A stretch of DNA of 40,631 nucleotides, from positions 1 to 40,631 of the IMG/VR virus record IMGVR_UViG_3300047666_000570; one strand, written 5' to 3'. Below are positions 32,683 through 39,801 of this stretch, piece after piece. Made by a program: the position numbers and the translations under genes. Every line of letters begins with the position of its first letter. Within the stretch, counting starts at the first letter, position 1. A model generated the notes under the pieces. The model was not told the origin of the DNA, made no database searches, and worked only from the letters and a program-made list of their open reading frames with translations. This DNA is from a virus.

Positions 32683-34218
32683 TTAGTAATTTATCACCTT
32701 GTCTACCACTTCCCTCGTAACGAAGCTGGTGTGCTTCACGAGCTCGTTGTACTTAGGGTGGGCTTCCAAGCATATATACTGGAGGCTATCGTGTGGGTGA
32801 GAGAAATCATTCTTGTCGGGCTTGTCCTTGTAACGAGCGTCACCTGACACCTGCATGCGCTTGTAAGCGTAGCCTGCGTTGAACCCTCTACGTAGCTTAC
32901 CGCACTCCTTGTTGAGCTGGAATGCTGGTGCGCCTGAGGTAGTGCTGCCCGTCAAGTAGTACCTGACTGCGTTTAGTCGTAGCTCAATGTGGTTAGACTT
33001 AGCTGGTCGAGTTGTAAACCAGTTACCAAACACTCCGTCCTTAGAGTTATTCAGTACGTCAAAGTAATTGAGCGTATCTTTGGATAGGCCATGGGAGCTG
33101 ACGCCGCTGGGGTCACCTACGGAGATAATGCTCGTCATGGGCCATTCTTCTTTTGGGTAATACTTGTCCATGTGTGGCTTTACTATGTTCTTAGCAAAGT
33201 CATGCAGGCCAATGTTCTCTGCTACCAGTGAGGCCAACACCCGCATACATCCCGTGGGAGTCTTCTGGGCTATGGTGAGTGCTTCACCGCCCTTACCAAA
33301 GTCCCATCCGAGGTATAGCTTCTGTCCTTTTACTGCTCTCAGCTTGCTATTGCTCACGTGCATATCATCATTGAACTGGCGTCTGTACACAGCCTTGCCG
33401 TGTGACGTTACACCAAACTTACCTTCAAAAAGTACACGTATTTGTTCCCTAGTCATTCCTGAGACTTTATCCAGATAGTATTTCTCTGGTCCAACTCCGA
33501 GGTACTTGAAGTTCTCTCCCTCTGGATTAAGCTTCCAGCCGACATCGCTATTAGAGTCTTCGAGTATAGCTGCGGGTTGTTTCCAAAGGTCCCAGTGCTG
33601 AGGGGGGTTGTCGAATGCCTTTGACATCCAGCTGTCCTCGTCGGGAGGGTTGCTGTCGATGAGCAGTGCTGTTTGTGTGATGGGTGCGTCTTCATCAACT
33701 GCGTCCACCGGAGGAGGAAAGCGTCCGATCCTCGAGTTAACAACTGACACCACATCATAATCCATGGCTCCAGCTTCGTTAATAAATGCCCCTGTGATTT
33801 CAAACGATTTAACATTCTCATAGTCACTTGGATCCTTTACGGCCAAGAAGATAAACTCTGCGTTCATCTTAGAGCCGTCTGATAATCTATCCGTCCATCG
33901 AATCCTCATTGGTGCGCTCTCTGTATAACGGACTGTTGTTCCGTTGGGGCGCAACCACATCTTGAATGATTCAAAGACAGTGTTTCGTAATTGTGGGTAG
34001 GTCTCTCGCACAATAAGCCACTTAGAGGTACGTTCACCCCACTTATCGGGGACTTGTTGTACCGCTAGCATGATCAATTCGTTGATCGCCATCGTGGACT
34101 TACCTGATCCTACCGGACCCATGACCATGCGCGTATCAGCGCTTGACCTATGGAACTTCCTACCGGTTGGGGAGGCTTCGTACTTGACTACCACTGGCTT
34201 GCTATTAAAGCGAGACAT
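32683..34218 (-). CDS. terL: Terminase large subunit
   Basis: 511 residues. ATPase: Walker A MGPVGSGKSTMA (near residue 35), Walker B GAFINEAG and the coupling region LIDSNPPDEDSW. Nuclease: YLGWDFGKGGEALTIA and SVGDPSGVS with the metal-binding Asp residues. It packages DNA into the prohead with the small subunit (36308-36889). The two terminase genes are separated by a tail fibre gene and a GNAT-like gene, an unusual arrangement. Confidence 0.95.
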   Translation of the reverse strand: MSRFNSKPVVVKYEASPTGRKFHRSSADTRMVMGPVGSGKSTMAINELIMLAVQQVPDKWGERTSKWLIVRETYPQLRNTVFESFKMWLRPNGTTVRYTESAPMRIRWTDRLSDGSKMNAEFIFLAVKDPSDYENVKSFEITGAFINEAGAMDYDVVSVVNSRIGRFPPPVDAVDEDAPITQTALLIDSNPPDEDSWMSKAFDNPPQHWDLWKQPAAILEDSNSDVGWKLNPEGENFKYLGVGPEKYYLDKVSGMTREQIRVLFEGKFGVTSHGKAVYRRQFNDDMHVSNSKLRAVKGQKLYLGWDFGKGGEALTIAQKTPTGCMRVLASLVAENIGLHDFAKNIVKPHMDKYYPKEEWPMTSIISVGDPSGVSSHGLSKDTLNYFDVLNNSKDGVFGNWFTTRPAKSNHIELRLNAVRYYLTGSTTSGAPAFQLNKECGKLRRGFNAGYAYKRMQVSGDARYKDKPDKNDFSHPHDSLQYICLEAHPKYNELVKHTSFVTREVVDKVINY

Positions 34219-34234
34219 GCAGTTTCCTCGTTAT

Positions 34235-34627
34235 TTAAATTGGTCTTGTCATCACAGTATACTTCTCCGTCATACCGTAAGATTTGAAGGCGCGGAGAAA
34301 TCCCCTACGCCCTCTAAACTCATAACTCGTGCATCCCTTATCTTTGCACAAGGATACAAAGCCTTCATCCAGTTGTTCCCACTCTCCCATGACGTCACCC
34401 GCTGCACCGTCGAGACATAAGGTGTCACCCCTAACCATCAGAGTAACTATCCCTATGCACCTATTGTCCAGCCCGTAGCAGTAGTAGAGCTCGTGCTCCC
34501 CTCTTCCGAGGGAGTCTATGAGCCCTTCCATTACTATGTTGGGGTCAGTGGCTACTATATCAGCTAGCCACCCTTCCGTCTCATGGAGCAGGCGTGTCAC
34601 CAGTTCCTGCGAGGATCTTTTCAACAT
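34235..34627 (-). CDS. GNAT-like acetyltransferase, 130 aa
   Basis: Start ATG 34627-34625 (MLKRSSQEL), which overlaps the fibre gene by 47 bases; a longer in-frame start at 34651 is less likely. 130 residues with a GNAT outline: CIGIVTLMVRGDTLCLDG as central strands, GC.SYEFRGRRGFLRAFKSYG as the C-terminal helix-strand pair (a pattern common in phage GNAT proteins). It lies between the fibre and large terminase. Substrate unknown. Confidence 0.65.
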   Translation of the reverse strand: MLKRSSQELVTRLLHETEGWLADIVATDPNIVMEGLIDSLGRGEHELYYCYGLDNRCIGIVTLMVRGDTLCLDGAAGDVMGEWEQLDEGFVSLCKDKGCTSYEFRGRRGFLRAFKSYGMTEKYTVMTRPI

Positions 34628-36296
34628 TGCGTATCCTCTCCTCCATTTCATCTTTCATAGCTTCACGTTCTTCTTCAAGGTATCGTACAGCATTGATCAA
34701 GTCCCACACCATATCGCCATTGCTAGCCGTTAGTAGGCTATCAGGGTCATCAGGTGACATCATTCCAACTGAGCTGGGAAATGGAACCTGTAGCTCCTGT
34801 GCGATAACTCCGCGTACTCCGGTGGCTAGTGGATCTGTGGTCTCACGGTTCCAGATGTGCTCATACATATCGTAGTCGCATACCCGCACCTGCTTGATCA
34901 GAGCCATGGAAGCCTTAGGGTCCACAGTGACAATGTTCTCCTTCAGTCGCGCATCTGATGGCGCAACGAATTTAGGGATACTAGCTAGCTTTACCTGCAT
35001 ATTACCCACGGTGGAGCCAGCGCTGTTTGAGAAGGTTTGTACAGCTTCATACACAGCGGCTGTTCCAATGGTCGCTTGGTCGAAAGGGGTTATACCACTG
35101 ACGCTAGCAGTCGGTCTTATGAGAATCTTGCCCAAGATATTGATACCAAAGGCGTCCGTGGTGAGTCTTTTGTACTCAACGTCATTATTAGCAGTTGCCC
35201 ACAGTTCAGCTCTTGCTCCACCGTTGGTGGTAGTACCATCAATACCACCAGATACAGCCCGAACTGGGTACCTCCGTGGCGAACCTGCAGCGTGTGTGTC
35301 CGTGGCTCCCAAAGAGACACCCTTAGCAGTGGTATTGTCATACGAACTGATTAAGATATTCTGCGCCGATGATTGGATGTACTGGTCTGCCCCTTGATTG
35401 AGCTCTACAGTGTTACCAAGATTCACAGTGTTGTTAAAGGTGTTAGACGCGCCACTCCACGTGTTAGCTAGTGGGAGTAGGTCTGTGCCCGAAGGGCCTT
35501 CAGGGCCTTGAATGTTACCAAGGAGGAACCACTGGTTTAAGGCACATGCGTAGGTGTCACCGTTGGAACTGTCCAAGTATTGGTCACCACTTCTGTGTGC
35601 AGTACCATCGTACACGGGTGGTCCTGAACCTTGAAGCCAACTGGAACCGGGAGACCCAGTAAGGCCGTCTTCACCATCAATACCATCTAGGCCTTGCAGG
35701 CCTGCCTGACCCTGTGCGCCCTGTGCGCCAACCAGAGAGACTCCTGCAGGCCATACACCGCCGTCTTTAGGTCCGAATATGGTGTCAGTAGCGTCATTGA
35801 AGTAGTGGTCACCATCCTTGCCTATGGAGCCTGTAGGGTCCTCATAGCCGGATAATAGGCTACTTCCAGCCTTTCCTTCGGGTCCCGCCATGCCCACTTG
35901 GCCCTGTAGGCCGTCCACACCGTGGATTCCAGGAATGCCGTCCTTTCCGTTGGCCCCGTTGGCCCCGTTGGCCCCCATAGGGCCGCGCACGGTGCTATCA
36001 GCGCCTTTTGGCCCTGTAGCGCCCATATACTCCTTAGCGGCAATTGTAGCGTCCATAATAGTGATTGTAGACTCACCATTGCGCTTAAATGCAACCATGT
36101 CTTCCAGAGCGATGTTAATTGACTCTTTTTCGGCCTTTTTGAGCTTCTTGATCTTCTCATCGAGCTGTAGGGCCTCTTTTTCGAGCTTTTCGGACTCAGT
36201 ACCGCTATATCCGATCTTACCCGTGTTTTCCTTCAGACCGTGGAGGTGAGAATGGCGTTCCAGAGCTTTTAGTGCCTTATCGCGTGCTGTAGACAT
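34581..36296 (-). CDS. Collagen-like tail fibre with S74 self-cleaving chaperone
   Basis: 571 residues. Residues 1-75 are a charged helix, probably a trimeric coiled coil. Two collagen-like Gly-X-Y tracts follow (about 93-145, including GANGANGANGKDGIPGIHG, and about 188-220). A beta-rich shaft or tip comes next. The C-terminal chaperone begins near residue 447 at SDARLKENI: the Ser and Lys 5 residues apart match the peptidase S74 dyad, so about 125 residues would be cut off after trimer folding. It recognises the host surface (inference). Its position between the terminase genes is odd. Confidence 0.88.
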   Translation of the reverse strand: MSTARDKALKALERHSHLHGLKENTGKIGYSGTESEKLEKEALQLDEKIKKLKKAEKESINIALEDMVAFKRNGESTITIMDATIAAKEYMGATGPKGADSTVRGPMGANGANGANGKDGIPGIHGVDGLQGQVGMAGPEGKAGSSLLSGYEDPTGSIGKDGDHYFNDATDTIFGPKDGGVWPAGVSLVGAQGAQGQAGLQGLDGIDGEDGLTGSPGSSWLQGSGPPVYDGTAHRSGDQYLDSSNGDTYACALNQWFLLGNIQGPEGPSGTDLLPLANTWSGASNTFNNTVNLGNTVELNQGADQYIQSSAQNILISSYDNTTAKGVSLGATDTHAAGSPRRYPVRAVSGGIDGTTTNGGARAELWATANNDVEYKRLTTDAFGINILGKILIRPTASVSGITPFDQATIGTAAVYEAVQTFSNSAGSTVGNMQVKLASIPKFVAPSDARLKENIVTVDPKASMALIKQVRVCDYDMYEHIWNRETTDPLATGVRGVIAQELQVPFPSSVGMMSPDDPDSLLTASNGDMVWDLINAVRYLEEEREAMKDEMEERIRNVEKILAGTGDTPAP

Positions 36297-36307
36297 GCTT
36301 ATTTCCT

Positions 36308-36889
36308 TTAGTCACCCTTCAGACCTGAAAAGTCGAAGGTAATAGGCGGTGCAGAGAAGGCTTCCTCTCTATCCCACTTCATGTATGAGGCCAAAAGCTT
36401 CCTAGAGGAGGCTTGGGCTGTATTATTGAAGATTATCTCACCTTCACGGCTCTTATGGACCATACCGACACACCTACGGAACGCGGGGTCTATGTCTTTT
36501 AGTGATCTCATCACCAGTTTATCTTCAGAGGGGCACCAGTTGGTGAAGTCCTCGAGAGAGCACGTAGCATCCGCTGTGAGAGCAATGATAACCTGACAGC
36601 GCTTATGCTCTGCGTGTCTCATCTCGCGGTCTACGAGCTCTCTGGTGGCTTCTACGATGTCTGGGCGCCTAGCCAGTGTCCAGCCTCTGTGCTGAGCAGT
36701 GTTAGCTCCATAGCCAGAGTTGATTGCTGCCTGACGGTGATCCGCAGTCCTTAGGTGCTCTATGACAAACTTCTGCCACTGGGGCTTTAGTCCGTCAAAA
36801 GCGGGGGTGCGGTACTCATCTTCCTGATCCTCAGCGGCCCATGCTGCAGGCATTTCTGAGATCTGAATAGATCCTTTACTCTCGTTCAT
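36308..36889 (-). CDS. terS: Terminase small subunit
   Basis: 193 residues with a helix-turn-helix-type DNA-binding half: QWQKFVIEHLRTADHRQAAI then SGYGANTAQHRGWTLARRPD, as in terminase_2-type small subunits (xxAGYS...A...G.x.L..pdV). The C-terminal part likely oligomerises and binds the large subunit. First gene of the structural arm, 22 bases downstream of the regulatory element that ends at 36911. Confidence 0.85.
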   Translation of the reverse strand: MNESKGSIQISEMPAAWAAEDQEDEYRTPAFDGLKPQWQKFVIEHLRTADHRQAAINSGYGANTAQHRGWTLARRPDIVEATRELVDREMRHAEHKRCQVIIALTADATCSLEDFTNWCPSEDKLVMRSLKDIDPAFRRCVGMVHKSREGEIIFNNTAQASSRKLLASYMKWDREEAFSAPPITFDFSGLKGD

Positions 36890-36910
36890 TCTAGCCTCCG
36901 AGGACTTTGG

Positions 36911-36972
36911 TTTTGTAGTAGGTTGGAGTGGTGGCCGGTATGAATAGTTATACCAGCCACTACTAGAATAGG
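36911..36972 (-). promoter_or_regulatory. Composite operon-start element C with 18-bp dyad (36937-36954)
   Basis: The dyad GGTATGAATAGTTATACC (36937-36954) is identical to that at 130-147. On the terminase side, minus-strand CCTACTACAAAA (36922-36911) recalls the downstream flank of elements A and B. On the other side CCACTACTAGAATAGG (36957-36972) is the exact reverse complement of 112-127. So the element has a gene-facing and a rear-facing flank, in the orientation of the structural operon. I infer the late promoter for phage RNA polymerase. Confidence 0.6.
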
Positions 36973-37030
36973 CTACCCTTTGGATCTATAAGAACCTTAG
37001 GCTAGGTATCAGTAGGAGCTATAGCCCTTA

Positions 37031-37050
37031 GGATACATTAGGATACATTA
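37031..37050. repeat. Tandem 10-bp repeat GGATACATTA x2
   Basis: Two exact copies (37031-37040, 37041-37050), preceded by CCTTA and followed by GGCTAGGTA. It resembles the CCTTAGGTAT tandem at 77-100, which lies at the same relative place behind operon-start element A. Confidence 0.7.
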
Positions 37051-37159
37051 GGCTAGGTACTACCAGAGGGAGTCCAGAGGGTTGCATTGGGACACAGAGA
37101 CCACCCTATGTGCTTAGTTCTTATACATGCTAACAACTATAGGGTCGCATTGACGCCCA

Positions 37160-37186
37160 CGGGCTCCTGTAAGCTCTTCTAAGGCC
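37160..37186. repeat. 27-bp repeat, copy 1
   Basis: Starts CGGGCTCCTGTAAG and ends CTTCTAAGGCC. It matches 37744-37770 with two differences. A shorter related block, GGGGCTCC then GAGGCCTTCT, lies at about 449-467. Contains AGGCC-type palindromes. Function unknown; one copy lies on each side of the DnaA-box and dyad cluster. Confidence 0.75.
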
Positions 37187-37385
37187 TCCCGACCCCATGG
37201 TACCCTACCGTAGCCCCTGGGCCTGGGAATGCTCTTAGAATGCAAGGAGAGGCCTCTGGGGCCTATGTGCACGGTTAGTCAGCAGGAGCCGGGGTGCCCC
37301 TGAGGGATCTCTGAGATAAAATATGCGTGGGCATGCCGCTGCAGCGCTGCACCAGCACAGCCAAAGGGGGGAGGGGGGTCAGCCC

Positions 37386-37533
37386 TGTGGATAACCTATG
37401 GTACCCCCAAGGCCTTGCTACCAAAGGGCTACAGCTTGTTATCCACAGGGTTATCCACATTGGAATTCATTCGGTATAGCATAGTGTACCACGGGACGCC
37501 ATGGGGTACGCTTGTGGATATCCCTGTGCATAA
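37386..37533. other. DnaA-box cluster, probable replication origin
   Basis: Three exact DnaA boxes TTATCCACA: 37439-37447 (+), 37451-37459 (+) and 37386-37394 (-). Two more are near or degenerate-consensus matches on the minus strand: ATATCCACA (37513-37521) and TTATGCACA (37525-37533), the latter fitting TTATNCACA. The two plus-strand boxes are 12 bases apart, about one helical turn. Host DnaA binds such sites to open origins. T7 itself starts replication by transcription and does not need DnaA, so this is unusual for a T7-type replisome. Confidence 0.75.
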
Positions 37534-37735
37534 GTCGGCATCCGGCCGTGCATAGCTGTAGCCTATGGTATCCTATGGACCTATAGCCTCAGCCTATGGT
37601 ATAGCCAGCTGTACCACGCGTGTGATATAACCTGACGTTATACCATGGGATCCAATAGGCGCATAGTATAGCCTATCATACCGGCTTCACAGTGGTACAA
37701 CATGCTATACCAATCCTGGTTTAACATACTATACC
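37473..37735. promoter_or_regulatory. Cluster of five 18-bp dyads
   Basis: GGTATAGCATAGTGTACC (37473-37490, +), GGTATAGCCAGCTGTACC (37598-37615, +), AGTATAGCCTATCATACC (37665-37682, weakest), and on the minus strand GGTATAGCATGTTGTACC (37711-37694) and GGTATAGTATGTTAAACC (37735-37718). The last two are 24 bases apart. The same family occurs at 130, 474, 3066 and 36937. Outer halves GGTA and TACC are inverted repeats, so a dimeric DNA-binding protein is likely; iterons for replication or promoters are the alternatives. Confidence 0.65.
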
Positions 37736-37743
37736 GTAGCCTA

Positions 37744-37770
37744 CGGGCTCCTGTAAGGCCTTCTAAGGCC
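37744..37770. repeat. 27-bp repeat, copy 2
   Basis: Starts CGGGCTCCTGTAAGG and ends CCTTCTAAGGCC. Two mismatches from 37160-37186. It starts 8 bases after the last 18-bp dyad. Confidence 0.75.
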
Positions 37771-38023
37771 CACTATGTAATTCACAGTAGGTCGGATCAA
37801 AAAGAGCGCTAACGTTGGACGTTCTGAGCCCCTTAATGACCCGCTGACGGCCCGTTTGATAATCTAATGGCATAGCATAGCCTGACGACTAAATGGCTTA
37901 CAGGGCATTCTAGGGGGCTTCTCGAGGTCCTGCAGGATAGCCCAAACGGGCCCCATTTAGCCCCATTTCAGCCCCTTATTTTTACGCGTATATATAGACG
38001 GCTCAAATGGATTAAATAAAAGC

Positions 38024-38051
38024 TTGCACTCTGTGAAATACGTGATATTGT
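38024..38051 (+). promoter_or_regulatory. Host sigma70-type promoter for the early genes
   Basis: TTGCAC (38024-38029), 16-base spacer, TATTGT (38046-38051) with an extended -10 TGA directly before it. An AT-rich stretch with TATATATAG and TTAAATAAAAG lies upstream. It is 38 bases before the first early gene. It would allow host RNA polymerase to transcribe the early genes and the phage polymerase gene across the contig junction. Confidence 0.6.
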
Positions 38052-38089
38052 GGCGTCTCATTCAGCAAACACGACGAAAGGAAAAAACA

Positions 38090-38185
38090 ATGGATTACCT
38101 CGAGACCTTCATAGCCAGTACAGTAGTGATCACAATCACCTTCGTACTGCCAGCAATCACCATCTTTAACTTTTACGGGGCATAA
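38090..38185 (+). CDS. 31-aa single-TM peptide
   Basis: ATG 38090 follows AAAGGAAAAAACA. 31 residues, mostly one hydrophobic helix (IASTVVITITFVLPAITIF). First gene behind the early promoter. A small membrane effector made at the start of infection is plausible; function unknown. Confidence 0.6.
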   Translation: MDYLETFIASTVVITITFVLPAITIFNFYGA

Positions 38186-38189
38186 GGCA

Positions 38190-38312
38190 ATGACGATAAA
38201 ATGCGAATCAATAGTAGATCTAGCGACAATATGCGCTCAGTTAGCGCGTGAATGCATACAGTTTGAAGCGCACCAATTTGATTTAACTATTACACTTACA
38301 GGGGGCTACTAA
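38190..38312 (+). CDS. Small protein, 40 aa, unknown
   Basis: ATG 38190 lies four bases after the previous stop, with AAGG close in front. 40 residues, starting MTIKCESIVDLATICAQLAR, with three Cys and a Thr/Leu-rich end. No motif recognised. Stop TAA 38310-38312, one base before the next ATG. Confidence 0.55.
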   Translation: MTIKCESIVDLATICAQLARECIQFEAHQFDLTITLTGGY

Positions 38313-38313
38313 T

Positions 38314-38412
38314 ATGAACAATGAAGACACAATGCTAGATCTGAATGAAGAGCTTGATATACTTATAGCGGCTCTATCCGATGAAATTATCTATATAACT
38401 GCAGGGGCATAG
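38314..38412 (+). CDS. Acidic 32-aa protein
   Basis: ATG 38314, stop TAG 38410-38412. 32 residues with ten Asp/Glu and no Lys or Arg (MNNEDTMLDLNEELDILIAA...). No clear ribosome site beyond GGGGG upstream. The tight spacing with neighbours supports it. Very acidic small early proteins often bind host DNA-binding proteins; that is only a possibility here. Confidence 0.5.
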   Translation: MNNEDTMLDLNEELDILIAALSDEIIYITAGA

Positions 38413-38415
38413 ATC

Positions 38416-38640
38416 ATGGCTAAAACAATCACGATAGGAAAAGAACGTAAAGATGGGAAATTTCCCGTCGTATACTGTTACAAGGGCGCGCCTAATATGT
38501 TTGGCGGCTTTGATCACAGTCTAACGTATCGCAAGCTTCACACTATGGAACGGATCCAGACACACACAATGGGGCCTGACGATACACTTATTAATAATAG
38601 CCAATACACTGACGATTGCTTTTTTGAAGCCGGAGTATAA
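38416..38640 (+). CDS. Small early protein, 74 aa, unknown
   Basis: ATG 38416 lies three bases after the previous stop. 74 residues, basic first half (KTITIGKERKDGKFPVVYCY) and acidic end (SQYTDDCFFEAGV). Two cysteines. No membrane segment or known motif. Stop is four bases before the next ATG. Confidence 0.65.
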   Translation: MAKTITIGKERKDGKFPVVYCYKGAPNMFGGFDHSLTYRKLHTMERIQTHTMGPDDTLINNSQYTDDCFFEAGV

Positions 38641-38644
38641 GACA

Positions 38645-39523
38645 ATGAAAACATTACCTACAGTTACACTCGAATTACTTGAGACTACTACACTGATCAA
38701 TGTGCAAGCTAAAGAATGGGCACGTGATAACCTCGAGTATCTCAATAGCGGCAATAGGCTACTAGGTACCAGCACCAAACTGGAAAAGGGGGCAGACAAA
38801 TTTAGCAGTTACGTACTGTACCTGCAACCGGCGGACAAAATAGCTACACACACACTATGCCCCATGGCAGAGACTGCAGGGTGCAAGGCCCCTTGTCTGA
38901 TCACTAGCGGCCGGTTGGGAATGAAGGGGGCTCAGTCTGCAGCTACTCGCCGTACTATCTTAATGCTACTGCAACCGGTCTATTTTATGTCTAAGCTACT
39001 GAGCGAAATAGACGCGGCAGAACGCAAGGCCTTGAAAACCGGCATTCCCGCGCTCTTTCGTCTCAATGGCACGTCAGATATACCTTGGACTAAAGTAATA
39101 GACGCGCGGCCCGACTCAATGTTTTATGACTACACTAAAAACGTCAGCATACTACGGCATGCGGCCCGTCGTGCTAACTATGACGCCACCTATTCAGGCT
39201 CAATGTATAGCGACCGGTCGCGCTCAGATCTACGCTTGGCAGTGTTGCGAGGGGACCGCGTAGCTATGGCGTTCAATACCAAAAACATACAGTCAGACAC
39301 ACTGACGACCGGCGGACACTATAGCTTTGATATCACAGACTTGCGTCATATGGACCCTATAGGAATAGTGGGCTCTCTTACCTCGAAAGGATCCAGCAAG
39401 GCAAGACGGGCCGCTGAGGATCTGCAGGCTAATAGTTTCTTTGTTACCAGCGCTAACCTTCATACATTCCGCGATTTAATAGCCACCGACAGCTATGACG
39501 TCGCAAACACTCGAGGTATATAA
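38645..39523 (+). CDS. Cys-rich phage protein resembling the GP88 family, 292 aa
   Basis: I start at ATG 38645 (MKTLPTVTLELLE), just after the preceding stop; the upstream start would overlap it. 292 residues. A Cys cluster CPMAETAGCKAPC (near 70-82) is followed by LFRLNGTSDIPW and MFYDYTKN, a pattern I associate with phage GP88-like proteins of unknown function. The order suggests an alpha/beta barrel with a possible metal or Fe-S site, but no CxxxCxxC radical-SAM motif is visible. Early location suggests a host-takeover or nucleotide-related enzyme. Confidence 0.5.
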   Translation: MKTLPTVTLELLETTTLINVQAKEWARDNLEYLNSGNRLLGTSTKLEKGADKFSSYVLYLQPADKIATHTLCPMAETAGCKAPCLITSGRLGMKGAQSAATRRTILMLLQPVYFMSKLLSEIDAAERKALKTGIPALFRLNGTSDIPWTKVIDARPDSMFYDYTKNVSILRHAARRANYDATYSGSMYSDRSRSDLRLAVLRGDRVAMAFNTKNIQSDTLTTGGHYSFDITDLRHMDPIGIVGSLTSKGSSKARRAAEDLQANSFFVTSANLHTFRDLIATDSYDVANTRGI

Positions 39524-39525
39524 CC

Positions 39526-39801
39526 ATGCAAACCATTAACGAAACTATCCTGACTACTGTAGTTAATACTATGGTGGAACGTAACAAAGCTCTCGAGGTA
39601 CAGTTAGCGGCCGCGTACGAAGAGCTTGCAGAGTCTAGGCGTGAATTTAACATTGTCGAGGGTGCACTAGATTTTTGGCACGACGAAAGCGACCGTAAAC
39701 AGGGTCTAATTGTACGTCACTTGGCGGACCTAAAATTGGCCCGTACTGTGATCAGTGAATACAATAAATTCTATGATAGAAAAGAGGGATTGAACCAATG
39801 A
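39526..39801 (+). CDS. Coiled-coil early protein, 91 aa
   Basis: ATG 39526 follows CGAGGTATATAACC. 91 residues, wholly helical and charged, with a heptad-like region RNKALEVQLAAAYEELAESR. No membrane segment. It overlaps the next start by four bases (ATGA). Function unknown. Confidence 0.65.
   Translation: MQTINETILTTVVNTMVERNKALEVQLAAAYEELAESRREFNIVEGALDFWHDESDRKQGLIVRHLADLKLARTVISEYNKFYDRKEGLNQ

Larger units (their letters stand above)
36890..38089. other. Gene-free 1.2 kb control region between the two arms
   Basis: No credible gene on either strand. From left to right it contains operon-start element C (36911-36972), short tandem repeats (37031-37050), two copies of a 27-bp repeat (37160-37186, 37744-37770), five DnaA-box-like sites (37386-37533), five 18-bp dyads (37473-37735), an AT-rich stretch (about 37977-38023) and a host-type promoter (38024-38051). 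I infer origin of replication plus divergent promoters. Confidence 0.85.

Noticed and set aside
35920-36000. Short DNA tandem repeats (GCC/CCGTTG units)
   Set aside because: They are the coding sequence for the Gly-Ala-Asn collagen-like triplets of the tail fibre, not an independent repeat element.
37275-37460. 61-residue minus-strand frame in the control region
   Set aside because: No ribosome site, no motif, and it covers DnaA boxes; best read as non-coding.
36890-38089. tRNA genes or a CRISPR array in the non-coding region
   Set aside because: I found no cloverleaf with a TTC loop and acceptor stem, and the repeats are too few and irregular for CRISPR.
38645-39523. Radical-SAM assignment for the Cys-rich early protein
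   Set aside because: The canonical CxxxCxxC spacing is absent (the visible cysteines are spaced C-(8)-C-(3)-C).
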